Source: Coriobacteriaceae bacterium
GTDB lineage: Bacteria > Actinomycetota > Coriobacteriia > Coriobacteriales > Coriobacteriaceae
DNA length: 64,000 nt
Direction: 5' to 3'
Assembly (NCBI GenBank): GCA_902363875.1
Contig: CABJBO010000004.1
Location: 1 to 64,000 of the forward strand
The notes beneath the pieces are model-generated. The model did not search any database. It worked only from the letters and a program-made list of their open reading frames with translations, and was not told the DNA's origin. The position numbers and the translations under genes are program-made. Numbering within the stretch: the stretch's first letter is position 1; the number at the start of each line of letters is the position of its first letter. Below, piece after piece: positions 16,185 through 25,992 of this stretch.

Positions 16185-16679
16185 TTACTCCTTAACGGTT
16201 TTCTGTAGCAGGCAGACGGCCCAGGCACCGATTCCCTCGCCCTGGCCTTCCCAACCGAGCTTTTCGGTCGTAGTGGCGGCGACGCCCACGTTTTCGACGT
16301 CAACGCCCAGGGCATGGGCAAGGTTGGCGCGCATGGCATCGCGGTGCGGAGTGATCTTGGGTTGCTGACAGGCAATGGTGCAATCGGCATCGACAAACTC
16401 AAAGCCCAGCTCGCGCGCATAGTCCATCACGCGAGCGAGCAGCACCATCGAATCGGCACCCTCGTAGGCGGGATCGGTGTCGGGAAATAGCCTGCCGATG
16501 TCTCCCCCGCGGCAGGCGCCCAGAATGGCGTCGGCCAAGGCATGCGCGAGCACATCGGCATCCGAGTGGCCCAGCAGGCCGCGCTCGTAGGGAATGTCGA
16601 CCCCGCCGATGATACATCGACGCCCCTCCACCAAACGGTGGACGTCGTAGCCGTGGCCAATGCGCAGGTTACTGAACAT
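16185..16679 (-). CDS. ispF: 2-C-methyl-D-erythritol 2,4-cyclodiphosphate synthase
   Basis: The 164-residue enzyme shows the IspF metal site GHGYDVHRL at residues 8-16 and LGHSDADVLAHALADAILGA near residue 36, plus ATTTEKLGWEGQGEGIGAWA at the C-terminus. It cyclises the CDP-ME 2-phosphate intermediate of the MEP isoprenoid pathway. The open frame extends 11 codons upstream, but MFSNLRIGHGYD matches the usual N-terminus and follows a GAGAGGA site. The start overlaps the end of ispD by 11 bases. Confidence 0.96.
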   Translation of the reverse strand: MFSNLRIGHGYDVHRLVEGRRCIIGGVDIPYERGLLGHSDADVLAHALADAILGACRGGDIGRLFPDTDPAYEGADSMVLLARVMDYARELGFEFVDADCTIACQQPKITPHRDAMRANLAHALGVDVENVGVAATTTEKLGWEGQGEGIGAWAVCLLQKTVKE

Positions 16680-17397
16680 GGGGAAGGTCCTCTCCCTCGG
16701 CCATGCGGCCAAGCAGAATCGCGGTTACGGGACGCAGGTCCTCGGGCACCGTCACCTTAAGGTTATCGCGCGGGCTCTGGACGCAGCGGACGCGCCCACC
16801 CATGCGCTCGACCAGTGACGAATCGTCCGTGCCGATAAAGCCCTCGGCAATCGCCGCGGCATGGGCGCGCTTCATGGCGTCGACGCTAAAGATCTGCGGC
16901 GTCTGCGCGGCCCAATAGAGCTCGCGCGGCGGCGTCTCGACGATGTTGTCGCCATCGACGATCTTGAGCGTATCGATCGCGGGCTGACCGCACACGACAC
17001 CGTCGAGCGAGCGGTCACCCACAAGCACGTCAATCGCATGATCGATGGCCTCGGTCGTGATAAGCGGACGGGCGCCGTCGTGGATGGCGACATATTCGAA
17101 ACCCGTCGGTACCGCATGCATGCCGGCACGGGTGGAATCCTGACGGGTATCGCCGGCATCGGCGAAGCTGATGGGCGTGTCATAGTCAAACGGATCGATG
17201 GCCAGGCGGCGCATCTCGGCGCGGCGCTCGGCAGGACACACCACCACGATGTGGCCGACCTTGTCGCTCCGATCGAACGCGCGGATAGACCAGCTCATGA
17301 GCGGACGGCCCGCCACGTTAACGAGCTGCTTGCCGCCGGGATTTCCAAAGCGCTGGCCGCTGCCGCCGGCAACGACCACGGCGCATACGGGCGCCAT
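16669..17397 (-). CDS. ispD: 2-C-methyl-D-erythritol 4-phosphate cytidylyltransferase
   Basis: The 242-residue protein has the nucleotide-binding start VVVAGGSGQRFG, then GGKQLVNVAGRPLMSWSI, VAIHDGARPLI near residue 105, and TDDSSLVERMG. It transfers CMP from CTP onto methylerythritol phosphate, the third step of the MEP pathway. Its ATG shares one base with the stop of disA (TAATG), and ispF overlaps its end, so disA-ispD-ispF-cysS form one tightly packed operon. Confidence 0.96.
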   Translation of the reverse strand: MAPVCAVVVAGGSGQRFGNPGGKQLVNVAGRPLMSWSIRAFDRSDKVGHIVVVCPAERRAEMRRLAIDPFDYDTPISFADAGDTRQDSTRAGMHAVPTGFEYVAIHDGARPLITTEAIDHAIDVLVGDRSLDGVVCGQPAIDTLKIVDGDNIVETPPRELYWAAQTPQIFSVDAMKRAHAAAIAEGFIGTDDSSLVERMGGRVRCVQSPRDNLKVTVPEDLRPVTAILLGRMAEGEDLPHVQ

Positions 17398-18464
17398 TAT
17401 GCGTTCCCCTGTTTGGTGCCCTTCATGCGGTACAGCGAGTCCGCAAGAATGGCAGGGTTGTTGACGCCAAAGTCGCCTAGGCGCTCCGGATCCTCGCTGA
17501 TGTCGTCCATGAGCTCCTGCAACGAGCCATACTCGTCGACGATCTTCTCGGCCACGCCGTCGCGCACGACGGACACGCGCGAAAGCGTGCGCAGGCCCAG
17601 CGGCGTCATGACGGAGTCCTCGTCCAGGTCGTCGTAACCCAGAACCGCCGCCACATGCTGTGGGTCGGACAGGTCCTTAGGTGTCATACGACTCAGGTTG
17701 GCGCGAATCTTCTCGGCATTAGCCTCGGAAGAATCACTTGCGTAGTCGCGGATCATCAGGTCGTATTCGGTATCCATGCTGGAGCCCGCGAGCTGCTCGA
17801 GCTGCATCTGCACGAGCTTGCCCTGGTTGCCCAGCTTGACGATGCAATCCTTAAGCTCAGTCTTTGCCTGCTGCATGATCTCGAAACTCGAGAAAATGCC
17901 GGTGATGTCGGCGAGCGTAACGTAGTCGTCGAGCTCGAGGGCCGTCAGGCGCAGCAGGGAGCGGTCGAGCGACTGACGGGTAGTCTGGAGCGTGGCGACG
18001 AGCTGGTTGACCGAGCTCATGATGGTGGTGACGGGCTGGATCTCGTAGCTCTTGCCGTGAACGTACACGTTGACGACGGCACGACGGGCCGAGACCGAGA
18101 TCACGATGGCATCCGTGAGCACCGACATGCGGGCGGCGGTGCGGTGACGCATGCCCGTCTCACTCGTGGCGAGCGAGGGATCGGGATTGAGGTGGAAGTT
18201 GGCGCGCAGGATCTGGGTGAGGTCGCCATCGATGACGATGGCGCCGTCCATCTTGGAAAGCTCGAACAGGCGGTTCGAGGTAAACGAAATGTTGAGCGGG
18301 AAGCCGTCGTTACCGGCAGCGAGCACGTTTTCGGTGTCGCCGACGCAGATAAGGGCGCCCAGGTGACCAGCAATGATCATGTCGAGGGCGGTGCGGATCG
18401 GCTGGCCAGGTGCCGTCAGGCGGATGGCCTGTTCCATACGCTTTTGCAGCTCGTTCTTATCCAA
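17397..18464 (-). CDS. disA: DNA integrity scanning diadenylate cyclase DisA
   Basis: The 355-residue protein has the DAC catalytic motifs KMDGAIVIDGD (near residue 71) and MRHRTAARMS (near residue 105), a helical spine, and a C-terminal helix-hairpin-helix end (LGLRTLSRVSVV, DEYGSLQELM). DisA makes cyclic di-AMP and pauses at branched DNA. The octamer-forming protein is often encoded beside radA or, as here, next to ispD. Cyclic di-AMP usually controls potassium transport and wall homeostasis. Confidence 0.96.
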   Translation of the reverse strand: MDKNELQKRMEQAIRLTAPGQPIRTALDMIIAGHLGALICVGDTENVLAAGNDGFPLNISFTSNRLFELSKMDGAIVIDGDLTQILRANFHLNPDPSLATSETGMRHRTAARMSVLTDAIVISVSARRAVVNVYVHGKSYEIQPVTTIMSSVNQLVATLQTTRQSLDRSLLRLTALELDDYVTLADITGIFSSFEIMQQAKTELKDCIVKLGNQGKLVQMQLEQLAGSSMDTEYDLMIRDYASDSSEANAEKIRANLSRMTPKDLSDPQHVAAVLGYDDLDEDSVMTPLGLRTLSRVSVVRDGVAEKIVDEYGSLQELMDDISEDPERLGDFGVNNPAILADSLYRMKGTKQGNA

Positions 18465-18623
18465 GGCATCGCTCCCATCGTATACGCTCCATAAACGTCA
18501 ATAAGTTTCTCACGGTTTGCCTCTGTGACGCCCGCAAAATCCGATGCTTACAGAATGAGCGAACACAGCTGAGAGCCCCAATCCAAATGAGCTGCTTATG
18601 TGGTAGCATCGGGATTCGCATAA

Positions 18624-18760
18624 ATGAGGGAGTAGTCGCGTGATCGGGTTCGCCTCCGGTGGCGCGGCAAGTCAACACACTGGCCGATGCGGCCTGGCTT
18701 GCCTTAATGAACGAGACTCGTGGCCGTGCGCGCAACGCGTACGCCACGGGTCTTTTTTGT
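18624..18760 (+). promoter_or_regulatory. Manganese riboswitch (yybP-ykoY family) with terminator
   Basis: The segment has the family's conserved parts: a GAGGGAGTAG start near 18626 and the AATGAACGAGACTCGTGGCC core near 18708. It ends in GACTCGTGGC pairing with GCCACGGGTC followed by six T residues (18752-18758), an expression platform. Family members sense Mn2+ and switch on exporters. The next gene is mntP, which fits. Confidence 0.9.
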
Positions 18761-18811
18761 TACTCCCCCAAGAGGTACACGCGGGCCCGCCCGCAGAGAG
18801 GGAGCCAGACT

Positions 18812-19390
18812 ATGGGACTCGCAGAGCTCGTGCTGCTCGCCGTTGGCCTTTCGATGGATGCCTTTGCCGTATCCATCTGCAAGGGCCTTGGCATGAAGAA
18901 GATCAACCTTAAAGTCGCCGTGGTGCTCGGCCTGTTCTTTGGCGGCTTTCAGGCCGGCATGCCCGTAATCGGATGGGCGCTTGGCAGTCAATTCATGGGC
19001 ATCATCGGACCCATCGACCATTGGATCGCCTTTATCCTTTTGGCCTTTATCGGCGGCAAAATGCTGTGGGAAGCCTTTACCAAGGACGAGAATGAAGGCG
19101 ACGGCAAGGATGCCGAAAAGATTGACCTGGGCGAGTACCTGATCCTCGCCATCGCCACCTCAATCGACGCCCTAGCCGTAGGCATCTCATTTGCGGCGCT
19201 CTCGGTTGACATCGTTCCCGCTGTATCGCTTATCGGCGTCACAACGTTTATCTTCTCCGTCGCCGGCGTAGCGATCGGCCACACCTTTGGCGCGCGCTAC
19301 GAAAAACCTGCCACCATCGTGGGCGGCATCGTGCTCATCCTCATCGGACTTAAGATCTTGCTTGAGCATCTGGGGATTTTGGCGCTGTAA
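18812..19390 (+). CDS. mntP: Manganese efflux pump MntP
   Basis: The 192-residue protein is a six-helix membrane protein of the MntP family with two repeated halves: GLSMDAFAVSICKG at residues 13-26 and ATSIDALAVGISFAAL near residue 113. The aspartates in these helices bind the metal. It exports Mn2+. The open frame extends far upstream through the riboswitch, but GAGAGGGAGCC places the start at 18812. The manganese riboswitch in front supports both function and regulation. Confidence 0.94.
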   Translation: MGLAELVLLAVGLSMDAFAVSICKGLGMKKINLKVAVVLGLFFGGFQAGMPVIGWALGSQFMGIIGPIDHWIAFILLAFIGGKMLWEAFTKDENEGDGKDAEKIDLGEYLILAIATSIDALAVGISFAALSVDIVPAVSLIGVTTFIFSVAGVAIGHTFGARYEKPATIVGGIVLILIGLKILLEHLGILAL

Positions 19391-19427
19391 CGCCAAACGC
19401 AATCGCTCAAAACTCAACGCCAGTACA

Positions 19428-19460
19428 AGGCCTCATGCAAAGTTTTGCATGAGGCCTTTT
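19428..19460 (+). terminator. Terminator after mntP
   Basis: AAGGCCTCATGCAAA pairs with TTTGCATGAGGCCTT around a short loop, followed by TTTTCG. It separates mntP from the hipBA module. Confidence 0.85.
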
Positions 19461-19463
19461 CGT

Positions 19464-19502
19464 GCAGACTTTTGCATGTCATACTGATATGCAAAAGTCT
19501 GC
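19464..19502. promoter_or_regulatory. Palindromic operator of hipBA
   Basis: GCAGACTTTTGCAT (19464-19477) and ATGCAAAAGTCTGC (19489-19502) are a perfect 14-base inverted repeat with 11 bases between. It ends 15 bases before the hipB start. HipB-type repressors bind such palindromes over their own promoter. The TTTTGCATG word also occurs in the mntP terminator. Confidence 0.82.
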
Positions 19503-19517
19503 ATGTTGGAGATCGCC

Positions 19518-19949
19518 ATGGATACCCTTCCCATCACCACACCACGCCAAGCTGGCATCTACGTGCGCCAGGCACGCGAGGCTCAGGGTCTCACCCGTGC
19601 CGCCCTCGCCAAAACGGCCAGTGTTTCGGAGCGCCTGCTCGCATCGCTCGAGCTAGGAGACGCCACCGGCATTCGACTCGACAAGTTGCTGTCCGTCTTT
19701 AACGCACTCGGCATAGGTCTCTTTGCGCAAAGCGATAACGACTCCATCGCATCGCCCTCCGAACATCCGACGACGAAAGCGGACCTCCCTATCGCGAACT
19801 CGAATGCCCTGCCAAAGCCAAGCGTAGGCAGACGACCCGCTCGACAGGGAACGCCATCTTCCTATGGTGCCTTGCTGGCCCAAATCGCAGCCGAGCAAGG
19901 CCTTTCCGACACTTCAGACCTCTCCTTTGGCTGTAAGGTTGTGAAATAA
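19518..19949 (+). CDS. hipB: HipB-like antitoxin/repressor
   Basis: The 143-residue protein has an XRE-type helix-turn-helix at about residues 6-70 (AGIYVRQAREAQGLTRAALA, SVSERLLASLELGD, LDKLLSVFNALGIGLFAQ). A polar linker and a short C-terminal tail follow. It is longer than E. coli HipB (88 residues). TTGGAG at 6 bases before the ATG at 19518 is preferred over the ATG at 19503. Its stop codon is directly followed by the hipA ATG. I infer that it neutralises HipA and represses the operon through the palindrome upstream. Confidence 0.88.
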   Translation: MDTLPITTPRQAGIYVRQAREAQGLTRAALAKTASVSERLLASLELGDATGIRLDKLLSVFNALGIGLFAQSDNDSIASPSEHPTTKADLPIANSNALPKPSVGRRPARQGTPSSYGALLAQIAAEQGLSDTSDLSFGCKVVK

Positions 19950-21254
19950 ATGGCAGAGATGGAGCTTGCGACCCTCATTTGTGGCGAAATCGCAGGCACT
20001 CTCCGGCAAGACGAGCATGGACTCTGCAGCTTTGTATACGCCCCAACCTATCGCGGAGCACCACTATCGCTTACAATGCCGCTTTCCAATCGCACGTATG
20101 GCCATAACATCGTCCGCCCGTTCCTATTTGGCCTTTTGCCCGACAGCCAAGAGCAGCGCCGCGCTATTGCCGCCGAGCATGACGTTGCATCCAACAACCC
20201 CGTCGCCCTCTTGTGCCATATCGGTCTTGACTGCGCAGGGGCCGTTCAGTTTTGTCGAACCGATCAATTAGGCGCCGCCCGCGGCAGGGTCTCGGCATAC
20301 CGCCCGCTTACCAATTCTCAAATCGCTCACAAGCTCAAAGCAATTCGCGATGACGAAAGAGAGACATGGATGGGCTCCAACGAAAGCTGGTCCCTGGGCG
20401 GCAACCAAGGCAAATTTGCACTAGCTTGGCATGATGGCCAATGGTGCGAATGTCTAGGGTCATCCCCCACTACCCATATCTTCAAAAATGGTGTCGTTGG
20501 GTTCAAACATCAGGCCTTAAACGAATTCGTCTGCATGAAAACGGCTCGGCGTGTTGGCATTCCAACTGCCAACGTCTCCTATTGCACATTTGAAGACGAA
20601 GCCGCGCTCGTCGTTGAACGGTACGACAGAATTGTCAATAGCAGCGGAAATATCGAAAGGCTGCATCAGGAGGACTTTTGCCAGGCGCTCGGTGTATTGC
20701 CAAGCCAGAAATACACCGCCGACGGAGGACCAACCACACGAGACATCCAAGAACGACTGATTAACACAGTCCCCCACCACATGAATCTTGTGCTTTTTAC
20801 CTATATGTTGTTCTATAACGCCATTATCGGAGCGCCTGACGCACACGCTAAAAACTACTCGCTCATCCTAGGTAAAGGCACAAACGCAGCGCTCGCACCC
20901 ATGTACGATGTCGCATCGGGCTTGGCGTACGAGCGTATGCGCCGCCGGGCGCGCCTTGCCATGAGCGTTGGCGGCGAAAATCGAGTGGGGCGCATCGGTC
21001 CAGGCGCTATCCGCCGATACCACGGTATGGGCGACCCCGCGCTGGAGGCGGCGCTCACCGATGCCGGGCTATCCGAGAAGTTTTGCTTTGCGACCATGAT
21101 GGACCTCGCCTACGAGGTGCCCATTTGCATGGAAGAGATCATGGACGAATACGCCGACCTGCCCGGCATGGCGGACCTGCGCGAGCACATGCTCGGCCCC
21201 GTCCGCGAAAACTGCCAGCGCACCCTCGACCTCATCAAGGCGGATATGGGCTAG
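19950..21254 (+). CDS. hipA: HipA-family serine/threonine kinase toxin
   Basis: The 434-residue protein has the full HipA layout: N-terminal subdomain with GLLPDSQEQR near residue 71, the gatekeeper-type loop SLGGNQGKFAL near residue 147, THIFK near residue 175, the ATP-side LVVERYDR, and HQEDFCQALGV. The catalytic loop reads GAPDAHAKNYSL near residue 292, and YDVASGLAY supplies the metal-binding aspartate. In E. coli the family phosphorylates GltX and induces dormancy. The catalytic loop begins GAPDAH rather than the common GN.DDH, a small departure. A terminator-like hairpin follows. Confidence 0.92.
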   Translation: MAEMELATLICGEIAGTLRQDEHGLCSFVYAPTYRGAPLSLTMPLSNRTYGHNIVRPFLFGLLPDSQEQRRAIAAEHDVASNNPVALLCHIGLDCAGAVQFCRTDQLGAARGRVSAYRPLTNSQIAHKLKAIRDDERETWMGSNESWSLGGNQGKFALAWHDGQWCECLGSSPTTHIFKNGVVGFKHQALNEFVCMKTARRVGIPTANVSYCTFEDEAALVVERYDRIVNSSGNIERLHQEDFCQALGVLPSQKYTADGGPTTRDIQERLINTVPHHMNLVLFTYMLFYNAIIGAPDAHAKNYSLILGKGTNAALAPMYDVASGLAYERMRRRARLAMSVGGENRVGRIGPGAIRRYHGMGDPALEAALTDAGLSEKFCFATMMDLAYEVPICMEEIMDEYADLPGMADLREHMLGPVRENCQRTLDLIKADMG

Positions 21255-21283
21255 GCGCCAATCAATCCACATTTCTTAAAAGA

Positions 21284-21324
21284 AGAGGGGGGCACCCGTC
21301 GCAAAAGTTCGGATGCCCCCTCTC
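21284..21324. terminator. Hairpin between hipA and pepD, probably bidirectional
   Basis: AGAGGGGGGCA and TGCCCCCTCT form a GC-rich stem interrupted by a 19-base middle. It lies between two convergent genes. Confidence 0.65.
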
Positions 21325-21379
21325 GTAATGTCATTTGCAATCCGCTAGCACGTGGCTCGAACTGCTGCTAGCGCGACCC

Positions 21380-22837
21380 TTACGCGGCAAGGCGCTTGAG
21401 GACGTCGATGAGCAGCTCGTAGAAGCGCTCGGCAGAAGCGAGCTCCATGCTCTCGTCCGGGGTGTGGACATCGGAGAGCGTCGGGCCCACGGCGATGGCG
21501 TCCAGGCCGTGCAGGGCCTCAGCAAACAGGCCGCACTCAAGGCCAGCGTGAATGGACTCGATGCGCAGCTCGGAGCCAAAGAGCTCGCGATAGCTCTCGA
21601 CAAAAACGTCGCGGACCGGCGAATGCTCGGCATAGCTCCAGCCGGGATACTCGAACTCGAACTTGGCGTCGAAGCCCAAGACATCGGCCAGCGTCTGCAG
21701 GCGGTCCTTGAACTCGTTCTGCAGCGAGGTGATCGAGGAGCGCGGGGACAGCATGATCTTGACCTGGTCGTCGGAAGTGGCGACCACGCCGATGTTGGAG
21801 GAAACCTCGACGGAGCCGTCAGTGGCGACGTTGCGGCGAATCACGCCGTTAGGGGCAAGACGCAGGGCGCGGATGAGGGCAAGCGCGGACTTCTGATCCA
21901 TGGCCTCGACCTCGGCGTCGTCGGCAATCTCGACGGTGCAGGTAAAGCCGGGGTCGAAGACCTCGAGCTCGGCAGTGACGTCGGCGATGATGTCCTTTGC
22001 GATCTGGGCCGCGGCCTCGGCGGCAGCGTGGTCGGCGTAAACCAGCTCGGCCTTGCACTCACGGTTGATGGCGTTGTCCTTAGTGCCGCCGTTAAAGCTA
22101 ACGATGGCGGGCTCGCCGGCGACCATCAGGCGGTCGATGATGCGGGCCATGATGAGGTTGCCGTTGCCGCGCTCCAGGTGGATATCGCTGCCGGAGTGGC
22201 CGCCCAGCAGGCCGGAGATGTCGAGCGTGAGGGTGCTACCGGTCTTGTGCTCGCGCGCGATGGGGCAGGTGTAGGTAACGACGACGCCGCCGGCGCAGCT
22301 GACGGTGGCAACGCCCTCTTCCTCGGAGTCAAGGTTAATCATGGTGCGGGCGCTAATCTGGGACTTGTCGAGCGTCTCGGCGCCGACCAGGCCAGTCTCC
22401 TCGTCGGTGGTGAACACGCACTCGAGGGCCGGATGGGCAATCGAATCGTCGTTGAGCACGGTAAGCATAAGCGCGACGGCGATACCGTTGTCGGCGCCCA
22501 GAGTGGTGCCGTTAGCGGTGAGGACGCCGTCCTTGACGACCAGGTCGATACCATCGGTCGTAAAGTCGTGCTCAACGGAGCCCAACTTGTCGCACACCAT
22601 ATCGATGTGGCCCTGCAGCATCACGGTCGGAGCATTCCCGGCGCCGGCAGAAGCGGGCTTGCGAATGATGACGTTGTAGACCTCGTCCTGGTACACATCG
22701 AGGCCGCGCTCCTTAGCAAACGCAACCAGGAAATCGCTGATGCCCTTCTCGTTGCCAGACCCACGGGGGATCGCGCTGACCTCCTCAAAGAAATGGAACA
22801 GCTGGGCGGGCTCGTAGCCGGTGATCTTGTAATCCAT
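21380..22837 (-). CDS. pepD: PepD-type cytosolic dipeptidase (M20C)
   Basis: The 485-residue metallopeptidase begins YEPAQLFHFFEEVSAIPRGSGNE, the usual opening of aminoacyl-histidine dipeptidases. Zinc-ligand segments are LQGHIDMVCDK (near residue 83), TLGADNGIAVA (near 112) and TTDEETGLVGA (near 144); the dimerisation domain holds ISGLLGGHSGSDIHLERGN. It splits dipeptides in the cytoplasm. The frame is open 35 codons upstream, but AAGGAGG four bases before MDYKITG fixes the start. The gene is monocistronic. Confidence 0.93.
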   Translation of the reverse strand: MDYKITGYEPAQLFHFFEEVSAIPRGSGNEKGISDFLVAFAKERGLDVYQDEVYNVIIRKPASAGAGNAPTVMLQGHIDMVCDKLGSVEHDFTTDGIDLVVKDGVLTANGTTLGADNGIAVALMLTVLNDDSIAHPALECVFTTDEETGLVGAETLDKSQISARTMINLDSEEEGVATVSCAGGVVVTYTCPIAREHKTGSTLTLDISGLLGGHSGSDIHLERGNGNLIMARIIDRLMVAGEPAIVSFNGGTKDNAINRECKAELVYADHAAAEAAAQIAKDIIADVTAELEVFDPGFTCTVEIADDAEVEAMDQKSALALIRALRLAPNGVIRRNVATDGSVEVSSNIGVVATSDDQVKIMLSPRSSITSLQNEFKDRLQTLADVLGFDAKFEFEYPGWSYAEHSPVRDVFVESYRELFGSELRIESIHAGLECGLFAEALHGLDAIAVGPTLSDVHTPDESMELASAERFYELLIDVLKRLAA

Positions 22838-23110
22838 GGTGCCTCCTTGGCGCAACTGGTTAGACAGTAAGACATGCGACTTGTATATTCCCAGACTTTG
22901 CGTGCATAAACCAGTCGAAAACGCCGAGCGCCCTTGCATCATCGGCTAACGGCGGGGAGACGCCACTTTATTAAGATAAAGCAGGCTAGACGGGCCGTAC
23001 CAAAGGGACGTTGGACCCTTCAACCAACCTCAGCGCTTGATCAACGTTTATGCATACGCCATTGATGTGTTTAATGAGATCCACTTTGAACGAAGGGGCC
23101 TTTCCAACAG
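22838..23110. other. Intergenic stretch without a recognised gene
   Basis: This region, upstream of pepD and downstream of clpC, shows no supported gene or RNA. It must contain the pepD promoter, but I cannot point to a convincing -35/-10 pair. Confidence 0.4.
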
Positions 23111-23139
23111 AAAAAGGGCGCTCCTTTGGAACGCCCTCG
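23111..23139 (-). terminator. Terminator after clpC
   Basis: On the minus strand, AGGGCGTTCC pairs with GGAGCGCCCT and is followed by TTTTTC. It lies about 25 bases after the clpC stop. Confidence 0.88.
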
Positions 23140-23162
23140 TAGACACAAGGTTTTGTTACGCC

Positions 23163-25805
23163 CTACAGCGCACCAGAGCCGGCTTGCATCATGCCGCCGG
23201 GGCCCGAGGTCACGCCGCCTCCCACAGGAGCAGCGTTGCCGGTGTGCGGTGCCGCCGGGGCGGTATCGCCACCGAGCGTGCCCGCCGGACGCGGTGCCGG
23301 GATCTCGCCCGTGCCATGGCTAAAGACAAACTTGCCATCGGCCACGTCGCACAGGACGGTATCGCCCTCACCCCACTCGCCGGCCAGAAGCTCCTCGGAC
23401 AGCGGATCCTCGATGAGCTTTTGAATAGCACGGCGCAGCGGACGCGCACCGTTGGTGAGGTCGGTGCCCTCGGCCACGATCTTGTCATAGGCCGCATCGG
23501 TGAGCTTGATGTTCATGCCGTTGGCAATCAGGCGCTGGCGCAGATCGTCCACCAGCAGGTGAGCGATCTTGGTCAGGTTCTCGCCCGAGAGCTTCTGGAA
23601 CACCACGATGTCGTCGATGCGGTTGAGCAGCTCGGGGCGGAACAGGCGCTTGAGCTCGCCCATCGCGCGGCCGCGGATCTCACTCGAGGTGAGGCCCTGC
23701 TCGCCGGTGGTGCCAAAGCCAACGCTTGCATCCTGCGCAATCTCGCGGGCGCCCACGTTGGACGTCATGATGATCACGGTGTTGCGGAAGTCGACCGTCT
23801 TGCCCTGGCTATCGGTCAGACGACCCTCTTCCAGCACCTGCAGCAGGATGTTGAAGATATCGGGGTGCGCCTTCTCGATCTCGTCGAACAGCACGACCGA
23901 GTACGGGTGGCGACGAACGGCCTTGGTGAGCTGGCCGCCCTCGTCGTGACCGACGTAGCCCGGAGGGCTACCGATGAGCTTGGAGACCTCGAACTCGCTA
24001 CCGAACTCGGACATGTCGAAGCTGATGAGCGCGTCCTTGCTGCCAAAGAGGTACTCGGCGAGCGTCTTGGCGAGCTCGGTCTTGCCCGTGCCGGTGGGAC
24101 CCAGGAAGATAAAGCTGCCGCCGGGACGACGCGGGTCCTTGAGCGGCGAGCGGCTGCGGCGCACGGCCTTGGCGACGGCCTCGACGGCCTCGTCCTGGCC
24201 GATAATGCGGGTCTTGAGCACGCTTTCGGTCTGCAGCAGGCGACGGCTCTCGCTCTCGGTGAGCGAGGAAACCGGCACGCCAGAGGTCACGGACACGATG
24301 TCGGCAATCTGACTCACGTCGATGGTGAGCGGGCTGGCGTCGAGCTCGGCGGTCCAGGCGGCCTTGGCTTCGGCGAGTTCAATCTCGGCGGCCTTCTGCT
24401 GCTCGGTGATCTCGGCGGCCTTGTTCATGTCGTCGCTCTCGGTAGCCTCCTGTGCGGCAGCCTTGAGTTCCTCGATGCGATGCTCGGCCTCGCGCACCGG
24501 CTCGGGTGCGCGATTCGCGGCGATGCGAGCGCGGGCACCGGCCTCGTCAATGAGGTCGATGGCCTTATCGGGCAGGAAGCGATCCTGAATGTAGCGGTTG
24601 GAGAGGTTCGCAGCGGCCTCGATGGCACCCTGCGTGTAACGCACGTGGTGGTGCTCCTCGTAGCGCGGCTTGAGCGCAGTCAGGATCTTGACCGTGTCCT
24701 CGACGCTCGGCTCCTCGACATCGATGGTCTGGAAGCGACGCTCGAAGGCTGGGTCCTTGGTGAGGTACTTGCGGAATTCCTCGGCCGTGGTGGCGCCGAT
24801 AATCTGGAAGGCACCACGCGCGAGCACGGGCTTGAGCATGGAGCTTGCATCGATAGATCCCTCGGCAGAACCGGCACCGATGATGGTGTGCATCTCGTCG
24901 ATAAACAGAATGACGTCGTCGGCCTCGGTCGCCTCCTGGATCACGTTCTTGAGGCGCTCCTCAAACTCACCGCGATACTTGGCGCCCGCGACAAGACCCG
25001 GCAGGTCAAGCGTCCAGATGTTCTGGTTCATAAGGTTCTCGGGCACATTGCCGGCAGCGATCTGCCGTGCCAGGCCCTCGACGATGGCCGTCTTGCCCAC
25101 GCCGGGGTCGCCCAGGATAAGCGGGTTGTTCTTGGTGCGGCGCGAAAGAATTTCCATCATACGCTGGACTTCCTTTTCGCGACCAATTACAGGGTCGAGC
25201 TCGCCGTCGCGCGCCTTCTGCGTGAGGTTGGTCGCGAACTGCTTAAGCGTATCGGTGCCACTCCCCTTTTGCTGAGAGGCATCCGAGCCGCTAAAGAACG
25301 GCAGGCCCGCACCGGGACGACCAGCACCGGCGCCGGCGAGCGGACGCTTCTTGTCCTGGTCCTTGGCGGTGAGTTTCTCGATAGCCTTTTTGATGGAGGC
25401 GGACGACACACCCAAGCGCATGAGGATGTCCATGGCCATGCCGTTGCCCTCTTCGACGATGCCGATCAGCAAGTGCTCGGTCGACACGTAGGTCTGGTTG
25501 TTCTCACGCGCCACGCGGAATGAACGCTCCATCACGCTAATGACGAGCGGCGTAAAGGCGAGCTTGGCCGCCTCGGTCTCCTCACTGGGCTCGGGAACCG
25601 TGGTCTGGACCTCTTTGAGAGTATCCATGATGTCGTCGTAGGAGATATCGAGCGAGCGCAGCGCCTCGGCGGCAATGCCCTCGTCCTCCTTGGCGAGCGC
25701 AAGCAGCAGATGCTCGGTACCCACCTTATTTGAATGAAGATCGAGCGCCTCTTGCTTGGCCATGGACATGACCTTGCGCGCGCGATCGGTAAAACGGTCT
25801 AACAT
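23163..25805 (-). CDS. clpC: ATP-dependent Clp protease ATP-binding subunit ClpC
   Basis: The 880-residue AAA+ unfoldase has the Clp N-domain repeat ([32 protein letters not shown]), a first ATPase with [15 protein letters not shown] and [10 protein letters not shown], a coiled UVR-like middle (about residues 420-475), and a second ATPase with [20 protein letters not shown]. It feeds proteins to ClpP or refolds them. The open frame is 26 codons longer, but AAGAGGA before MLDRFTDR sets the start. The last 40 residues are a Gly/Pro/Ala-rich tail ending [11 protein letters not shown], longer than in Bacillus ClpC. No ctsR or mcsAB lies nearby, so regulation may differ. Confidence 0.96.
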   Translation of the reverse strand: MLDRFTDRARKVMSMAKQEALDLHSNKVGTEHLLLALAKEDEGIAAEALRSLDISYDDIMDTLKEVQTTVPEPSEETEAAKLAFTPLVISVMERSFRVARENNQTYVSTEHLLIGIVEEGNGMAMDILMRLGVSSASIKKAIEKLTAKDQDKKRPLAGAGAGRPGAGLPFFSGSDASQQKGSGTDTLKQFATNLTQKARDGELDPVIGREKEVQRMMEILSRRTKNNPLILGDPGVGKTAIVEGLARQIAAGNVPENLMNQNIWTLDLPGLVAGAKYRGEFEERLKNVIQEATEADDVILFIDEMHTIIGAGSAEGSIDASSMLKPVLARGAFQIIGATTAEEFRKYLTKDPAFERRFQTIDVEEPSVEDTVKILTALKPRYEEHHHVRYTQGAIEAAANLSNRYIQDRFLPDKAIDLIDEAGARARIAANRAPEPVREAEHRIEELKAAAQEATESDDMNKAAEITEQQKAAEIELAEAKAAWTAELDASPLTIDVSQIADIVSVTSGVPVSSLTESESRRLLQTESVLKTRIIGQDEAVEAVAKAVRRSRSPLKDPRRPGGSFIFLGPTGTGKTELAKTLAEYLFGSKDALISFDMSEFGSEFEVSKLIGSPPGYVGHDEGGQLTKAVRRHPYSVVLFDEIEKAHPDIFNILLQVLEEGRLTDSQGKTVDFRNTVIIMTSNVGAREIAQDASVGFGTTGEQGLTSSEIRGRAMGELKRLFRPELLNRIDDIVVFQKLSGENLTKIAHLLVDDLRQRLIANGMNIKLTDAAYDKIVAEGTDLTNGARPLRRAIQKLIEDPLSEELLAGEWGEGDTVLCDVADGKFVFSHGTGEIPAPRPAGTLGGDTAPAAPHTGNAAPVGGGVTSGPGGMMQAGSGAL

Positions 25806-25841
25806 GCTAGTTCCTCTTAGACGAGCTAGTTTTTTCAAACG

Positions 25842-25869
25842 CAAAGCGCCGCCCCGCGGCAGCGCTTTG
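25842..25869 (-). promoter_or_regulatory. Hairpin in the clpC leader
   Basis: CAAAGCGC and GCGCTTTG enclose CGCCCCGCGGCA and form a strong stem about 40 bases before the clpC start. No CIRCE or HAIR-type element was seen, so its role is open. Confidence 0.4.
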
Positions 25870-25992
25870 GTCTCTTTACCCATATGGAGTATATGTTAAC
25901 CGTTGGGACCTTTCCCACCCGTAGCCGCGTGACAACGTCTACAAAAAAGGAATCGCTCTGGTCCGCTTGACGGTTTGGTTTTGCACTGCCGT

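Noticed and set aside
23037..25523. 828-codon open frame on the plus strand
   Set aside because: It lies fully antisense to clpC, whose motifs are unambiguous. Long antisense frames are expected in high-GC DNA, and this one shows no family motif. The same applies to long frames opposite groEL, tuf, lysS, argJ and pepD.
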